Assembly: GCA_963560245.1 (NCBI GenBank)
Contig: CAUWNS010000007.1
Location: 1 to 64,000, forward strand
Origin: Pseudoruminococcus_B sp937901805
GTDB taxonomy: Bacteria; Bacillota; Clostridia; Oscillospirales; Ruminococcaceae
Direction: 5' to 3'
Length of the DNA stretch: 64,000 bases
This document shows, piece by piece, positions 51,431-60,577 of this stretch (positions are counted from its first letter, which is position 1; the number at the start of each line of letters is the position of its first letter). Position numbers and translations under genes: made by a program. The notes beneath the pieces are model-generated. The model was given only the letters and a program-made list of their open reading frames with translations, ran no database searches and was not told where the DNA came from.

Positions 51431-51909
51431 ATGAAACAGAAGTTTCAGGTAACAAGCCTGCTAATCAGCATTGTACTCGCGGAACTGGTCGGCGCGCTGT
51501 CCGCTCTGTTTTCGGGAAACATCGGTTCCGGATATCAGGGGTTGAACCAACCGCCGCTCTGGCTCCGCCAGGATGGGTATTCCCGGCGGCATGGGGAATC
51601 CTGTATGCGCTGATGGGTACGGCCGCTTATCTTATATACCAGTCGGATGCAGATCAGGGAAAGAAAAAACAGGCTTTGACCTTTTATGGGGTGCAGTTGT
51701 TTTTCAATTTCCTGTGGAGCATCGTCTTTTTCCGGTTTGGAGCCTACTGGCTTTCGGTGGCGGTGATTATCCTGCTGGATATTTTTCTGGTTGTTACCAT
51801 GGTTCTGTTTGCACGTATCCGGAAAGCCGCCATGTACTTTTTCATTCCCTACCTGGCATGGGTTCTGTTTGCCACCTATCTGGACATTGGGGTTGCAGTT
51901 CTCAATTAG
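51431..51909 (+). pseudogene. tspO: TspO/MBR family protein, frameshifted
   Basis: The first 42 codons ('FQVTSLLISIVLAELVGALS' to 'GLNQPPL') and, in the next frame, 'APPGWVFPAAWGILYALMGT' through 'LAWVLFATYLDIGVAVLN' together make a full TspO of about 159 residues. A one-base deletion near 51557-51566 breaks the frame at the conserved PPxSPPGW loop. The start has GGAGGGG. TspO proteins bind tetrapyrroles and similar ligands. A sequencing error is possible. Confidence 0.8.
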
Positions 51910-51933
51910 AGATCTTTTGAAAAAACAGAGCCG

Positions 51934-51989
51934 CCGCTAATACAAAACCCGCGAAGAGCTGGTGCTCTCCGCGGGTTTTGTATTAGCGG
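51934..51989. terminator. Bidirectional terminator between tspO and gltX
   Basis: Twenty-base outer arms (CCGCTAATACAAAACCCGCG and complement) plus a five-base inner stem. It contains the gltX stop codon. Confidence 0.88.
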
Positions 51990-53437
51990 TTTTTCAGACG
52001 TTCCATTCCGCAGCGGATTCTCTTCAGGCTTTCCTCTTTGCCCAGGATAGCGCAGATTTCAATTCCGCCGCCCGGAGTAAACTGTTTGCCGGAGACGGCG
52101 ACACGCACCGGCCAAAGCATATAGCCGTTTTTCACACCGAGCTTTGCAATCAGGTCAAAGAGGGCGGTGTGGATGGATTCAACCGAGAAATCATCAAGTG
52201 CTTCCAGGACAGGCAGGGCCTGTTCCAGGGCTGCCAAAGCGGTTTCCTCATTGGTTTTCATTTTTTTGTGGACATACATGGACAGGTCATAGTCCGGCAG
52301 CTCGTCAATAAAATCCACTTGCTCCGGGATCTGATTGAGGACTTCCGTGCGGGGCTGGAGCACACTTGCAATCAGGGAGAAATCGACATCTTCCCGCTTG
52401 ACGGTCTGTCGAATCCAGGGGGCTGCCTCTTTTGTAAACTCTTCCAGGCTGAGTTTACGGATATACTCCCCGTTAATATAGTTGAGTTTTTCCGTATCAA
52501 AAATTGCAGGGGATTTGGAAATACCGGTAATATCAAATTCCTTTTTCAGTTCTTCGAGCGTAAAGATCTCCTGCTCGCCTTTTGGGCTCCATCCAAGCAG
52601 TGCGATGTAGTTGACAATGGCGTCTTTTAAATACCCTTTGGCGCGCAGATCCTGATAGGAGGCGTCACCATTGCGCTTGGAGAGTTTTTCAGTTGCGGTT
52701 TTCATAACCGGGCTGACGTGGATATAGACGGGGATTTCCCAACCGAACGCCTTATAGAGGAGGTTATACTTCGGAGTGGAGGAGAGGTATTCATTTCCGC
52801 GCACGACATGGGTGATGCCCATGGTGTGGTCGTCGATGACGTTGGCAAAGTTATAGGTGGGCATACCGTCGCCTTTGATGAGAATCTGATCATCAAGCGT
52901 CTCGTTTTCCACGGTGATGTCGCCGAACACCTCGTCATGGAATGTGGTTGTGCCGGTCTGGGGAACCTTTTGGCGGATGACATAGGGAACGCCGGCAGCG
53001 AGTTTTTCCTCGACTTCCTCTTTGCTCAGGTTCCGGCAGTGGCCGTCGTATTTTGGAGCCGCGCCGGACGCCTTCTGCAGCAGGCGCACCTGTTCCAGGC
53101 GTTCCTTATCGCAGAAGCAATAATATGCATGGCCGCTTTCGACCAGCTGCTTTGCATAATCGAGATACATCCCCATCCGTTCGCTCTGGATATAGGGACC
53201 GACCGGGCCGCCGATATCCGGGCCTTCGTCCCAGTTGAGCCCAACTTCTTTCAGGGTATTGTAGATGACGTCGGTTGCGCCTTCCACATAGCGTTCCTGG
53301 TCGGTATCCTCAATACGCAGGAGGAATTTTCCCCCCTGGGATTTTGCCACCAGGTATTCATAGAGAGCCGTCCTCAGGTTCCCGACATGCATATAGCCGG
53401 TTGGGCTGGGGGCGAATCTGGTACGGACTTCTTTCAT
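51983..53437 (-). CDS. gltX: Glutamyl-tRNA synthetase
   Basis: A 484-residue class I synthetase of normal length. HIGH-type 'RFAPSPTGYMHVGNLRTALY' at the N terminus and KMSKS-type 'TEKLSKRNGDAS' near residue 250. ATG at 53437 has AAGGTGG upstream. In organisms without glutaminyl-tRNA synthetase it may also charge tRNA-Gln; that cannot be told here. Confidence 0.97.
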   Translation of the reverse strand: MKEVRTRFAPSPTGYMHVGNLRTALYEYLVAKSQGGKFLLRIEDTDQERYVEGATDVIYNTLKEVGLNWDEGPDIGGPVGPYIQSERMGMYLDYAKQLVESGHAYYCFCDKERLEQVRLLQKASGAAPKYDGHCRNLSKEEVEEKLAAGVPYVIRQKVPQTGTTTFHDEVFGDITVENETLDDQILIKGDGMPTYNFANVIDDHTMGITHVVRGNEYLSSTPKYNLLYKAFGWEIPVYIHVSPVMKTATEKLSKRNGDASYQDLRAKGYLKDAIVNYIALLGWSPKGEQEIFTLEELKKEFDITGISKSPAIFDTEKLNYINGEYIRKLSLEEFTKEAAPWIRQTVKREDVDFSLIASVLQPRTEVLNQIPEQVDFIDELPDYDLSMYVHKKMKTNEETALAALEQALPVLEALDDFSVESIHTALFDLIAKLGVKNGYMLWPVRVAVSGKQFTPGGGIEICAILGKEESLKRIRCGMERLKNR

Positions 53438-53498
53438 TGTTATAACCACCTTTATCGTTTCATACCGTGTATTGCCAGTACGCAAATAATTACTCTTT

Positions 53499-53528
53499 AT
53501 ACTACCCCGACCGCAAGGGGATTGTCAA
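53499..53528 (-). promoter_or_regulatory. gltX promoter
   Basis: Consensus TTGACA and TAGTAT 18 bases apart on the minus strand, 62 bases before the gltX start. Confidence 0.7.
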
Positions 53529-53724
53529 CCAATTCACGGAAAAGACGGAGATTTTTTCGGTGTCCCGTGCAAAGTATTTTAAAAAAAGTAGAAACATCTT
53601 CGATTTTTCCGATGTAAAGGAGAAAAGGGCTTTCAAAGAGTGCGGTACTGTGATAAAATAAAAAATACATCCATAACGGAATACCGCTTATTTTCAGCGG
53701 GAGAAAGATAAATAGGGGGAACCG

Positions 53725-54918
53725 ATGATGAATATACCATTTTCCAACCGGATCACGGGGGTTCAGCCGTCTGCGATCCGTGAAATTTTAAAACTTTCCT
53801 CTGATCCGGACATCATTTCCTTTGCAGCCGGCAATCCTTCTGAAGACGCTTTCCCGGTAGAGGCTGTCCGTGGGATCACGGAGGAAATATTGGCGGAGCA
53901 TCCGATTGCGGCGCTCCAGTATTCCCTGACAGAAGGGTATCCGGCCCTGCGCCAGACCCTGAAAAACAAACTGCTTGCAAAGGGGATCGGCAGGGAAAAC
54001 GAAGAAATACTGGTCATGTCCGGAGCCCAGCAGGGGATTGAACTCGCCACCAAATGCCTGGTTAACGAAGACGATGTGGTAATCTGTGAAGATCCAAGCT
54101 TTGTGGGCGCGCTCAACACCTTCCGTTCCTATGGGGCAAAGCTGGTCGGCGTGGAGATGGAACCCGACGGCATCCATCTTGGAAAATTGGAGCAGGCGCT
54201 CAGGGAAAACCCGAACACCAAGCTGATTTACCTAATTCCAACCTTCCAGAATCCGTCCGGCATCACGACTTCCCTGGAAAAACGGAAGGCATGCTATGAA
54301 CTCGCAAAACGTTACCATGTGATGATTTTGGAGGATAACCCGTATTCCGACCTGCGTACGGAAGGGGAGGAAGTCGCCCCCATCAAGACTTTTGACGAGG
54401 AGGGGATTGTCATATACTGCGGCACCTTCTCCAAAATCCTCTCTCCGGGTCTCCGTGTGGGCTATGTCATGGTGAATAAAGAACTTGCCGCAAAAATGAC
54501 GGTTGCAAAACAGACCTGCGACGTACACTCTACGATCCTTTCCCAGATGATCTGTGAGCGGTTTTTGAATACCGTGGACTTTGAAAAGCACCTGGATGGG
54601 CTGCGTGCAATCTATCGTCACAAGAAAAACCTGATGCTCGGGGAAATGGACAAATACTTTCCGCAGGAGATTGTCTCCTACACCAGGCCGGAAGGCGGAC
54701 TGTTTATCTGGTGTACTTTCCGGGGGAATGTGGACAGCGCAGATTTTGCAAAACAGGCAGTACTGCAAAAAATCGCCGTTGTTCCGGGTTCTGCATTTCT
54801 GGCGGACGATACGCAAAAGAGCGATTCTTTCCGCATGAATTTCTCCACGCCGAAGGATGAGGACATTGTCAGGGGCGTCCGAACCCTGGCAGAGATCATC
54901 CGCAGCTATGTAAAATAG
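53725..54918 (+). CDS. PLP-dependent aminotransferase (class I/II, MocR-like catalytic domain)
   Basis: A 397-residue fold-type I aminotransferase resembling 2-aminoadipate/aromatic transaminases and lacking a GntR domain. PLP lysine in 'YCGTFSKILSPGLRVGYVMV' near residue 240; 'LIPTFQNPSGITTS' and 'MILEDNPYSDLR' bind the cofactor ring and phosphate. GGGGG precedes tandem ATGs. It is followed by trpS after 31 bases, so an operon is likely; a link to tryptophan or another amino acid is only suggested. Confidence 0.9.
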   Translation: MMNIPFSNRITGVQPSAIREILKLSSDPDIISFAAGNPSEDAFPVEAVRGITEEILAEHPIAALQYSLTEGYPALRQTLKNKLLAKGIGRENEEILVMSGAQQGIELATKCLVNEDDVVICEDPSFVGALNTFRSYGAKLVGVEMEPDGIHLGKLEQALRENPNTKLIYLIPTFQNPSGITTSLEKRKACYELAKRYHVMILEDNPYSDLRTEGEEVAPIKTFDEEGIVIYCGTFSKILSPGLRVGYVMVNKELAAKMTVAKQTCDVHSTILSQMICERFLNTVDFEKHLDGLRAIYRHKKNLMLGEMDKYFPQEIVSYTRPEGGLFIWCTFRGNVDSADFAKQAVLQKIAVVPGSAFLADDTQKSDSFRMNFSTPKDEDIVRGVRTLAEIIRSYVK

Positions 54919-54949
54919 ATAGAATAGAAAGAGAAGGATGGTTTGCCAT

Positions 54950-55969
54950 ATGGAACAACAAGCACAGGCACCAAAAAAACCGATTATTTTCAGTGCAATC
55001 CAGCCCACCGGCGTCTTTACGCTGGGCAATTACCTGGGAGCGCTTAAAAACTGGGTTATGCTTCAGGATGATTACCGCTGCATATACTCCATTGCAGATC
55101 TGCATGCCATTACAGTGCGCCAGGATCCGCAAAAACTCCGCAAGCAGATTCTCGACTGTTTTGCGTTAATCCTGGCCTGCGGGGTAGATCCGGAAAAATC
55201 CATCACCTTTATCCAGAGCCATGCCCGCACCCATGCGGAACTTGCATGGGTCCTGGACTGCTATACCCAGTTTGGGGAATTGTCCCGTATGACACAGTTT
55301 AAGGATAAGTCTGCAAAGCACCCGGAGAATGTCAACGCCGGGTTATTCACCTATCCTTCTCTGATGGCGGCGGATATTCTGATTTACCAGACCGATCTGG
55401 TTCCGGTGGGGGCAGATCAGAAGCAGCATCTGGAACTTGCCCGGAATGTTGCGCAGCGTTTCAATGGGGTATATGGAAATGTATTCAAAGTACCGGAGGG
55501 CTATATCCCGAAAGAGGGTGCACGGATTATGTCCCTGGCAGATCCGACGAAAAAGATGTCCAAATCCGATGAGAATCCGAACGGCTTTATCTCCATTTTG
55601 GATGAGCCGGACGCCATTATCCGTAAATTTAAACGCGCAGTGACGGATTCCGAAATGACGGTACGGTACGCTGAAGGCAAAGACGGCATCAACAATCTGA
55701 TGACCATCTACGCGACAGTGACTGGGAAGTCCATGGAGGAAATTGAGCGGGAGTTTGACGGAAAGGGATACGGCGATTTCAAGCTCGCGGTCGGCGAGGC
55801 GGTTGCCGATCATTTGAAGCCTGTGCGCGAGGAGTTCAAACGCCTGTCTGCCGATAAGGCTTATCTGGAGGGGATTTATACCGAGGGAGCAAAAAAAGCC
55901 CACTCTATTTCCTCGAGAACACTGGAAAAAGTTTATAAAAAGGTTGGCTTTGTTAAATGCCCCTTTTAG
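54950..55969 (+). CDS. trpS: Tryptophanyl-tRNA synthetase
   Basis: A 339-residue class I synthetase. 'SAIQPTGVFTLGNYLGALKN' holds the HIGH-equivalent and 'DPTKKMSKSDENPNGF' the KMSKS loop; 'AADILIYQTDLVPVGADQKQ' binds the tryptophan. ATG at 54950 is taken over 54938, which abuts its site. No T-box leader is present, since the aminotransferase gene ends 31 bases upstream. Confidence 0.97.
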   Translation: MEQQAQAPKKPIIFSAIQPTGVFTLGNYLGALKNWVMLQDDYRCIYSIADLHAITVRQDPQKLRKQILDCFALILACGVDPEKSITFIQSHARTHAELAWVLDCYTQFGELSRMTQFKDKSAKHPENVNAGLFTYPSLMAADILIYQTDLVPVGADQKQHLELARNVAQRFNGVYGNVFKVPEGYIPKEGARIMSLADPTKKMSKSDENPNGFISILDEPDAIIRKFKRAVTDSEMTVRYAEGKDGINNLMTIYATVTGKSMEEIEREFDGKGYGDFKLAVGEAVADHLKPVREEFKRLSADKAYLEGIYTEGAKKAHSISSRTLEKVYKKVGFVKCPF

Positions 55970-55976
55970 TGCCGGG

Positions 55977-56003
55977 AAGAAGGCCCTTAGGGCCTTCTTT
56001 TTT
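55977..56003 (+). terminator. trpS terminator
   Basis: AAGAAGGCCC/GGGCCTTCTT with a three-base loop and T-run, eight bases after the stop. Confidence 0.9.
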
Positions 56004-56066
56004 GATAGAAAAGGATTTCAAACAATCCGGGGTTGTGCTATAGTGGAAGAAAAGGAGGAATGTCTT

Positions 56067-56483
56067 ATGGCAAATGAAATGGTAAAAGGCTGTGGATTCA
56101 CCCACATCTGCCTGTTCGTCAGCAATTATGAAACATCGCATCGTTTCTACTGTGAAGGCCTTGGCATGAAGGAAACCGCCGCTTGGGGGCAGCCCGGTTC
56201 CAGAGCCTGTATGCTTGACCTGGGAGATGGCAATTGTATTGAGATGTTTGAGGCCAAAAGCAGCCATGAGGAGCATAACCCATGGGAAGCGGGTACATGG
56301 GGACATCTTGCCCTGCGTACGGAAGATGTCCAGGGAGCCTTTGATGCGGCAATTCTCGCGGGTGCAAAGGAAAAAACGGCCCCCAATAAGACTGCACTTA
56401 GCACAGTTCCGCCTATCCCTATTGAAATCGCTTTTGTCTACGGACCCGATAGAGAGGAAATTGAATTTTTCAAATTCCTATAA
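56067..56483 (+). CDS. VOC (glyoxalase/bleomycin resistance) superfamily protein
   Basis: A 138-residue vicinal-oxygen-chelate protein. 'GFTHICLFVSNYETSHRFYC' and 'WGHLALRTEDVQGAFDAAI' give the two beta-alpha-beta-beta-beta modules with metal-ligand histidines near residues 12 and 78, and acidic ligands in 'NCIEMFE' and 'REEIEFF'. A lactoylglutathione lyase-like or dioxygenase-like role is possible; the substrate is unknown. ATG at 56067 follows AAAGGAGG. Confidence 0.9.
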   Translation: MANEMVKGCGFTHICLFVSNYETSHRFYCEGLGMKETAAWGQPGSRACMLDLGDGNCIEMFEAKSSHEEHNPWEAGTWGHLALRTEDVQGAFDAAILAGAKEKTAPNKTALSTVPPIPIEIAFVYGPDREEIEFFKFL

Positions 56484-56484
56484 T

Positions 56485-56534
56485 CCCATACAAAAGAGGG
56501 CGGAAGTAAATGCTTCCGCCCTCTTTTGTATGGG
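56485..56534 (+). terminator. Terminator of the VOC gene
   Basis: Perfect 22-base arms (CCCATACAAAAGAGGGCGGA...) around six bases, directly after the stop. Confidence 0.9.
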
Positions 56535-56700
56535 ATTCCTCCAGTTCTTTCCAAATCTGCATAAACCATTCTCTCGAAGTGCAATTTGGACGTTTTTATT
56601 CATTCTTTCCCGGCATACAGGATTCCTGCATGGAAAACTTTCATCCCAACAGCCGTACCGATTGCTTAGAATGGCAAATCCATTTCATAATAAAAATTTA

Positions 56701-56731
56701 AAAGCTGCCGAAGAAAATGTTCGGCAGCTTT
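56701..56731 (-). terminator. htrA terminator
   Basis: AAAGCTGCCGAA/TTCGGCAGCTTT with T-rich flanks on both strands, two bases from the htrA stop. Nothing is seen between 56535 and 56700. Confidence 0.85.
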
Positions 56732-56733
56732 TT

Positions 56734-58050
56734 TTACTTTGATATACCTGTTTCAGAGGTATCTTCCATCAGTTGGACTGTAATTTGAAGCGTCTGGCTG
56801 GTATTATTCTGTCCTGTGCGGTATACCTCCAGAGTAACAGAATCTCCCGGCTTATGCGTTGAAATCTGATTGCTCAAATCCTCATAGGCTGTGATCTCTT
56901 TTTCATCCACGCGAATGATGATATCGCCTGCAATCAGCCCCTGCTGATAGGCGTCGCTCGTTTTCTCCACCGAGATAACCATTGCACCAGTGGGAATATT
57001 ATTGAGTTTGGCAAGGACGCTGTCGATCATCCGTACCTCCACACCGAGCCGGACACGTCCCTGCACTTCACCGTAAGACTTGAGATCCTCAATAATTGGC
57101 TTTGCATCATTGATAGGAATGGCAAATCCAATCCCCTCATAATCCGTTGCAGCAATTTTAGAGGAATTGATCCCTACCACATATCCATATTCATTGACCA
57201 GGGCGCCGCCGGAGTTTCCCGGATTAATAGCCGCATCGGTCTGAATACATTCCATAGAACTACCCAAATTCGTCTCCACCGTACGGTTCAGCCCGGACAC
57301 AATCCCTTTCGAAACACTGTTGGACAAACCGCCTGGATTTCCAATAGCAATGACATCCTCCCCTATTTCCAACTGGTCAGAGTTTCCCAGCTTGGCAGGC
57401 GTCAGGTTGGAAGCGCTGATTTTGAGCACCGCCACATCGGATTTCGTATCCGTCCCCACAATTTTGGCAGTGTATTCTTCTCCATTATAGAGGACGACCT
57501 TCACCCCATCCGCATCTGCAACGACATGGGCGTTTGTAACAATATATCCGTCTGTATCCAAGATAATACCGGAGCCCTGACCCGCAGCAACGTAAGGTCT
57601 GGATTTCTGATACTGTACAACCCCCACCACAGAGGGCAGTACATTTTTGGATATCTGCTTCGTGCTTAATACCCCTCCCGAATTGTTCTCTTCCGCTGTG
57701 TCAGGGTTATCATAGAGTTTCAGATCGGAAGAAGAGGAAACGGATTGGGAACTGGTATTGGATAATGGATTTTCTGCAAATAAGCTCCACAGTCCATAGC
57801 ATGCAAATGCCATCATCCCAACCACAAAAACACCGCCAAGAACCATGGCAAACGCACGCATTCCCCGGTTCCGCTTTCCGGTGCGGCGGGACTGCCGGCT
57901 GGCATTCTCATATTCTGCAAAATTCCATTGGTATTCCTCTTGCGGAGATTGTTTCTCCCTATTTGAGGAATAGCTGTAATATTCATAAGTAGGACGGCCG
58001 TGATCCTGTCCTTTTTGATTCGGATCCCCCTGCGGGCCATATTGATTCAT
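56734..58050 (-). CDS. htrA: HtrA/DegP-like trypsin-PDZ serine protease
   Basis: A 438-residue membrane-anchored protease for misfolded exported proteins. Cytoplasmic Tyr/Gln-rich N terminus (1-65), one membrane helix (about 66-92), a Ser-rich linker, then the protease: His in 'IVTNAHVVADADG', Asp in 'KSDVAVLKI', Ser in 'NPGNSGGALVNEYGYVVG'. A PDZ domain with 'TGAMVISVEKTSDAYQQGLI' ends the protein. It follows the histidine kinase gene by 15 bases, so the two-component system probably controls it. Confidence 0.95.
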   Translation of the reverse strand: MNQYGPQGDPNQKGQDHGRPTYEYYSYSSNREKQSPQEEYQWNFAEYENASRQSRRTGKRNRGMRAFAMVLGGVFVVGMMAFACYGLWSLFAENPLSNTSSQSVSSSSDLKLYDNPDTAEENNSGGVLSTKQISKNVLPSVVGVVQYQKSRPYVAAGQGSGIILDTDGYIVTNAHVVADADGVKVVLYNGEEYTAKIVGTDTKSDVAVLKISASNLTPAKLGNSDQLEIGEDVIAIGNPGGLSNSVSKGIVSGLNRTVETNLGSSMECIQTDAAINPGNSGGALVNEYGYVVGINSSKIAATDYEGIGFAIPINDAKPIIEDLKSYGEVQGRVRLGVEVRMIDSVLAKLNNIPTGAMVISVEKTSDAYQQGLIAGDIIIRVDEKEITAYEDLSNQISTHKPGDSVTLEVYRTGQNNTSQTLQITVQLMEDTSETGISK

Positions 58051-58065
58051 AAAATTCGATTCCTC

Positions 58066-59595
58066 CTAAAGAGTATGATCGTTTTGATCAGGAAGAGAAG
58101 GCGTCTCCTGCTTTTTATCCTCCAAAACAGACAACTCTGTCTCCCGTGGGCGTCTGAGCGCCGTACGCTCCGGTTTTGCAGAGGGGAGCGTAAAAGCAAA
58201 TTCCGCATACTCCCCTTCCGTACTGCGCACCATAATATCCCCGGAATGCAGGTTGATGATGGATTTTACAATATAAAGCCCAAGCCCAACGCCAGTTTTA
58301 TCCAGGCTCCGGGATTTATCCGATTTGTAAAAACGGTCGAAAATATGGGCAATCTCTTCTTTGGAAATCCCCTGTCCACTGTTTTTGATGCTGACGAACA
58401 CCCTGTGCCCGTCGTCATGACAGGTAAATTCCAGATAGCCGCCATCATTGACAAATTTGACGGCATTTTCTACCAGATTATAGATCACCTGGTGGATCAA
58501 ATCAGGATCTGCTTCCACATAAAATTTTTCTGTGCTCAGCCCGCGCACTTCCAGCTGTTTCTCCTCAATACGCTGCTCAAATGTGAATAAGACGTTCAAA
58601 ATCGTCTCATTCAAATCAAATCGGACGGGGGAAATTTTCATTTCTCCTGCCTCAATCCTTGCAATATTGAGCATGGAACGCACCAAACGGGACAGACGTT
58701 TTACCTCCTGCGAGACAATCTTGAGGTAGTGATCCCTCTTATCTTCCGGAATCGTCCCGTCTAAAATCCCATCAATAAATCCGCTGATTGTCGTCATCGG
58801 AGTTTTTAATTCATGGGAGACATTGGCAATAAAACTCCGGCGCATAGATTCCAGCGTAGACAGGGAGTTTGCCATATTATTAAAGGCAATGGCAAGCTGA
58901 CCCATTTCGTCAAACTGGGAAACCTGAACCCGCCTGGAAAAGTCCCCCTTCCCAAAGTCCTGTGCAGCTTTTGCCATCACCCGAAGCGGTTTGACCATGT
59001 TCCGGGTGATAAAATATATGATGACGCAGGAAAGCAATAGTACTGCGCAGGCAGATACGACAAACATCTTGAGCATTTCAGAGAGAAACACCGCCAATGA
59101 ATCTGCTGAGGAAGAGGAAAAGACTGCACCAATATAAGTCCCGTCAATTACAACCGGAAGCCCAACAGTATAGTATTGACCTCCGTAAATCCCGCCCAAA
59201 TTACCAAGTTCGGAAAATTCCTGGCCGTTTTTCACCTGGTTCATCACGTTTTCCGGAATCAGATAGGTCTTATGCGGACAGTCTGTCTGCTGAGTGCAGT
59301 ATAAGGTCTGCCCTTTGGTGTTTACAAAAAAGATATCAGCATCTGTCGCCTTGCTCAAAATACTGAAGCCCGGCGCCATGATAGAACTGTCCAGTTTATC
59401 CTGTCCATTATCCTGTATAACGCTTTGCTGGGTAAGTGCCACTGCGTGCTGGACATTCCTTTCCAGTGTATTTTGGCGATCCATTTTAAAATACTGAGCC
59501 GCAAAGGCCAGAAACAATGCGCCCAGCACGGTGATGCTGACAATAATCATTGCCGCACAGGCGGTAAAATATTTCGTAAATAGGCTTTTCTGCAT
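58066..59595 (-). CDS. Sensor histidine kinase
   Basis: A 509-residue kinase: membrane helices at about residues 10-32 and 165-190 enclosing an extracellular sensor domain, HAMP (near 190-245), HisKA with 'VSHELKTPMTTISGFIDGIL' (phospho-His near 265) and HATPase ('NLVENAVKFVNDGG', 'GVGLGLYIVKSII'). The tail after 470 is charged. ATG at 59595 has AGGA upstream. Operon with the response regulator and htrA; the signal is probably envelope stress, by analogy to CssRS/CiaRH, and this is inference. Confidence 0.95.
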   Translation of the reverse strand: MQKSLFTKYFTACAAMIIVSITVLGALFLAFAAQYFKMDRQNTLERNVQHAVALTQQSVIQDNGQDKLDSSIMAPGFSILSKATDADIFFVNTKGQTLYCTQQTDCPHKTYLIPENVMNQVKNGQEFSELGNLGGIYGGQYYTVGLPVVIDGTYIGAVFSSSSADSLAVFLSEMLKMFVVSACAVLLLSCVIIYFITRNMVKPLRVMAKAAQDFGKGDFSRRVQVSQFDEMGQLAIAFNNMANSLSTLESMRRSFIANVSHELKTPMTTISGFIDGILDGTIPEDKRDHYLKIVSQEVKRLSRLVRSMLNIARIEAGEMKISPVRFDLNETILNVLFTFEQRIEEKQLEVRGLSTEKFYVEADPDLIHQVIYNLVENAVKFVNDGGYLEFTCHDDGHRVFVSIKNSGQGISKEEIAHIFDRFYKSDKSRSLDKTGVGLGLYIVKSIINLHSGDIMVRSTEGEYAEFAFTLPSAKPERTALRRPRETELSVLEDKKQETPSLPDQNDHTL

Positions 59596-59619
59596 GGATA
59601 ATCCTGCCCCGTTTTCCCA

Positions 59620-59645
59620 AAAGGCCGGCAAAATTGCCGGCCTTT
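59620..59645 (-). promoter_or_regulatory. Perfect hairpin between response regulator and kinase genes
   Basis: AAAGGCCGGCAA/TTGCCGGCCTTT with a two-base loop and a short T-run on the minus strand. Inside the operon it could lower kinase and HtrA expression relative to the regulator. Confidence 0.6.
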
Positions 59646-59654
59646 CCTCTGATT

Positions 59655-60347
59655 TTATTCTTTCACTTCAAATTTGTAGCCAACGCCCCAAACAGTTTTA
59701 AGCGACCACTGGTCGGATACCCCTTCCAGCTTTTCCCTCAGGCGTTTGACGTGGACATCTACCGTCCTGGAATCCCCGTAATATTCGAAGCCCCATACCT
59801 CATCGAGCAGCTGATCACGGGTATACACCCGATTCGGGTTGCTTGCCAGATGGTAAAGAAGCTCCAGTTCCTTTGGCGGCGTATCCACCTGCTTACCGTC
59901 CACCCGCAGTTCATACCGGGTCATATTGACAATCAGCCTGTCATACCGGACTTCTTTTATATCATTTTTGTCCTGTGCGGAAGTGGAACGGCGCAAAACC
60001 GCTTTGACACGTGCCACAATTTCTTTTGTGTCAAATGGTTTCACCACATAATCATCGGCACCGAGTTCCAGACCGAGTACCTTGTCAAACGTCTCGCCCT
60101 TTGCAGTAAGCATGATGATCGGACAATTGGAAGTTTTCCGAATTTCCCTGCAGACCTGCCACCCATCCAATTTCGGCATCATGACATCCAGAATCATCAA
60201 ATCCGGATTTTCCGAAGGGAATTTATCGACTGCCTGCTGCCCATCATAGGCCAGTGCAACCGTGTACCCCTCTTTTTCCAAATACAGTCTCAGCAATTCA
60301 CAAATATTGGTATCATCATCAACGACCATTATCTTTCCTGTCGACAT
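59655..60347 (-). CDS. OmpR/PhoB family response regulator
   Basis: A 230-residue regulator. Receiver domain with acidic pair 'VVDDDTNICELLRLYLEKEG', phospho-Asp in 'DLMILDVMMPKLDG' (near 53), Lys in 'YVVKPFDTKEI'; winged helix with 'LLYHLASNPNRVYTRDQLLD' and 'RTVDVHVKRLREKLEG'. ATG at 60347 follows GGGGGG. First gene of the regulator-kinase-htrA operon. Confidence 0.96.
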   Translation of the reverse strand: MSTGKIMVVDDDTNICELLRLYLEKEGYTVALAYDGQQAVDKFPSENPDLMILDVMMPKLDGWQVCREIRKTSNCPIIMLTAKGETFDKVLGLELGADDYVVKPFDTKEIVARVKAVLRRSTSAQDKNDIKEVRYDRLIVNMTRYELRVDGKQVDTPPKELELLYHLASNPNRVYTRDQLLDEVWGFEYYGDSRTVDVHVKRLREKLEGVSDQWSLKTVWGVGYKFEVKE

Positions 60348-60491
60348 ATTTACTCCCCCCAAAGCGTTTCATTCTCCCAGGTGCACAGATAAGCACCATG
60401 CTGTATCCATTATAAAACATTTGGGCGGCGAATGGTTAAAATTTTATAAACCTTTTTTCGACAAATCCTGATTTTCTGCCAAGTTCTCCTC

Positions 60492-60520
60492 TTTACGGAA
60501 AGAGAAAATCACAGTATAAT
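60492..60520 (+). promoter_or_regulatory. ychF promoter
   Basis: TTTACG and TATAAT 17 bases apart, 58 bases before the start codon. Confidence 0.65.
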
Positions 60521-60577
60521 AAAATTTGTATGCCCGTCAGATAATAACTGAAATCATTCTGGAAAGGATGTCAATAG

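Noticed and set aside
53438..53724. T-box or other riboswitch before gltX or the aminotransferase-trpS operon
   Set aside because: Only a standard gltX promoter is seen; no T-box sequence or antiterminator fold.
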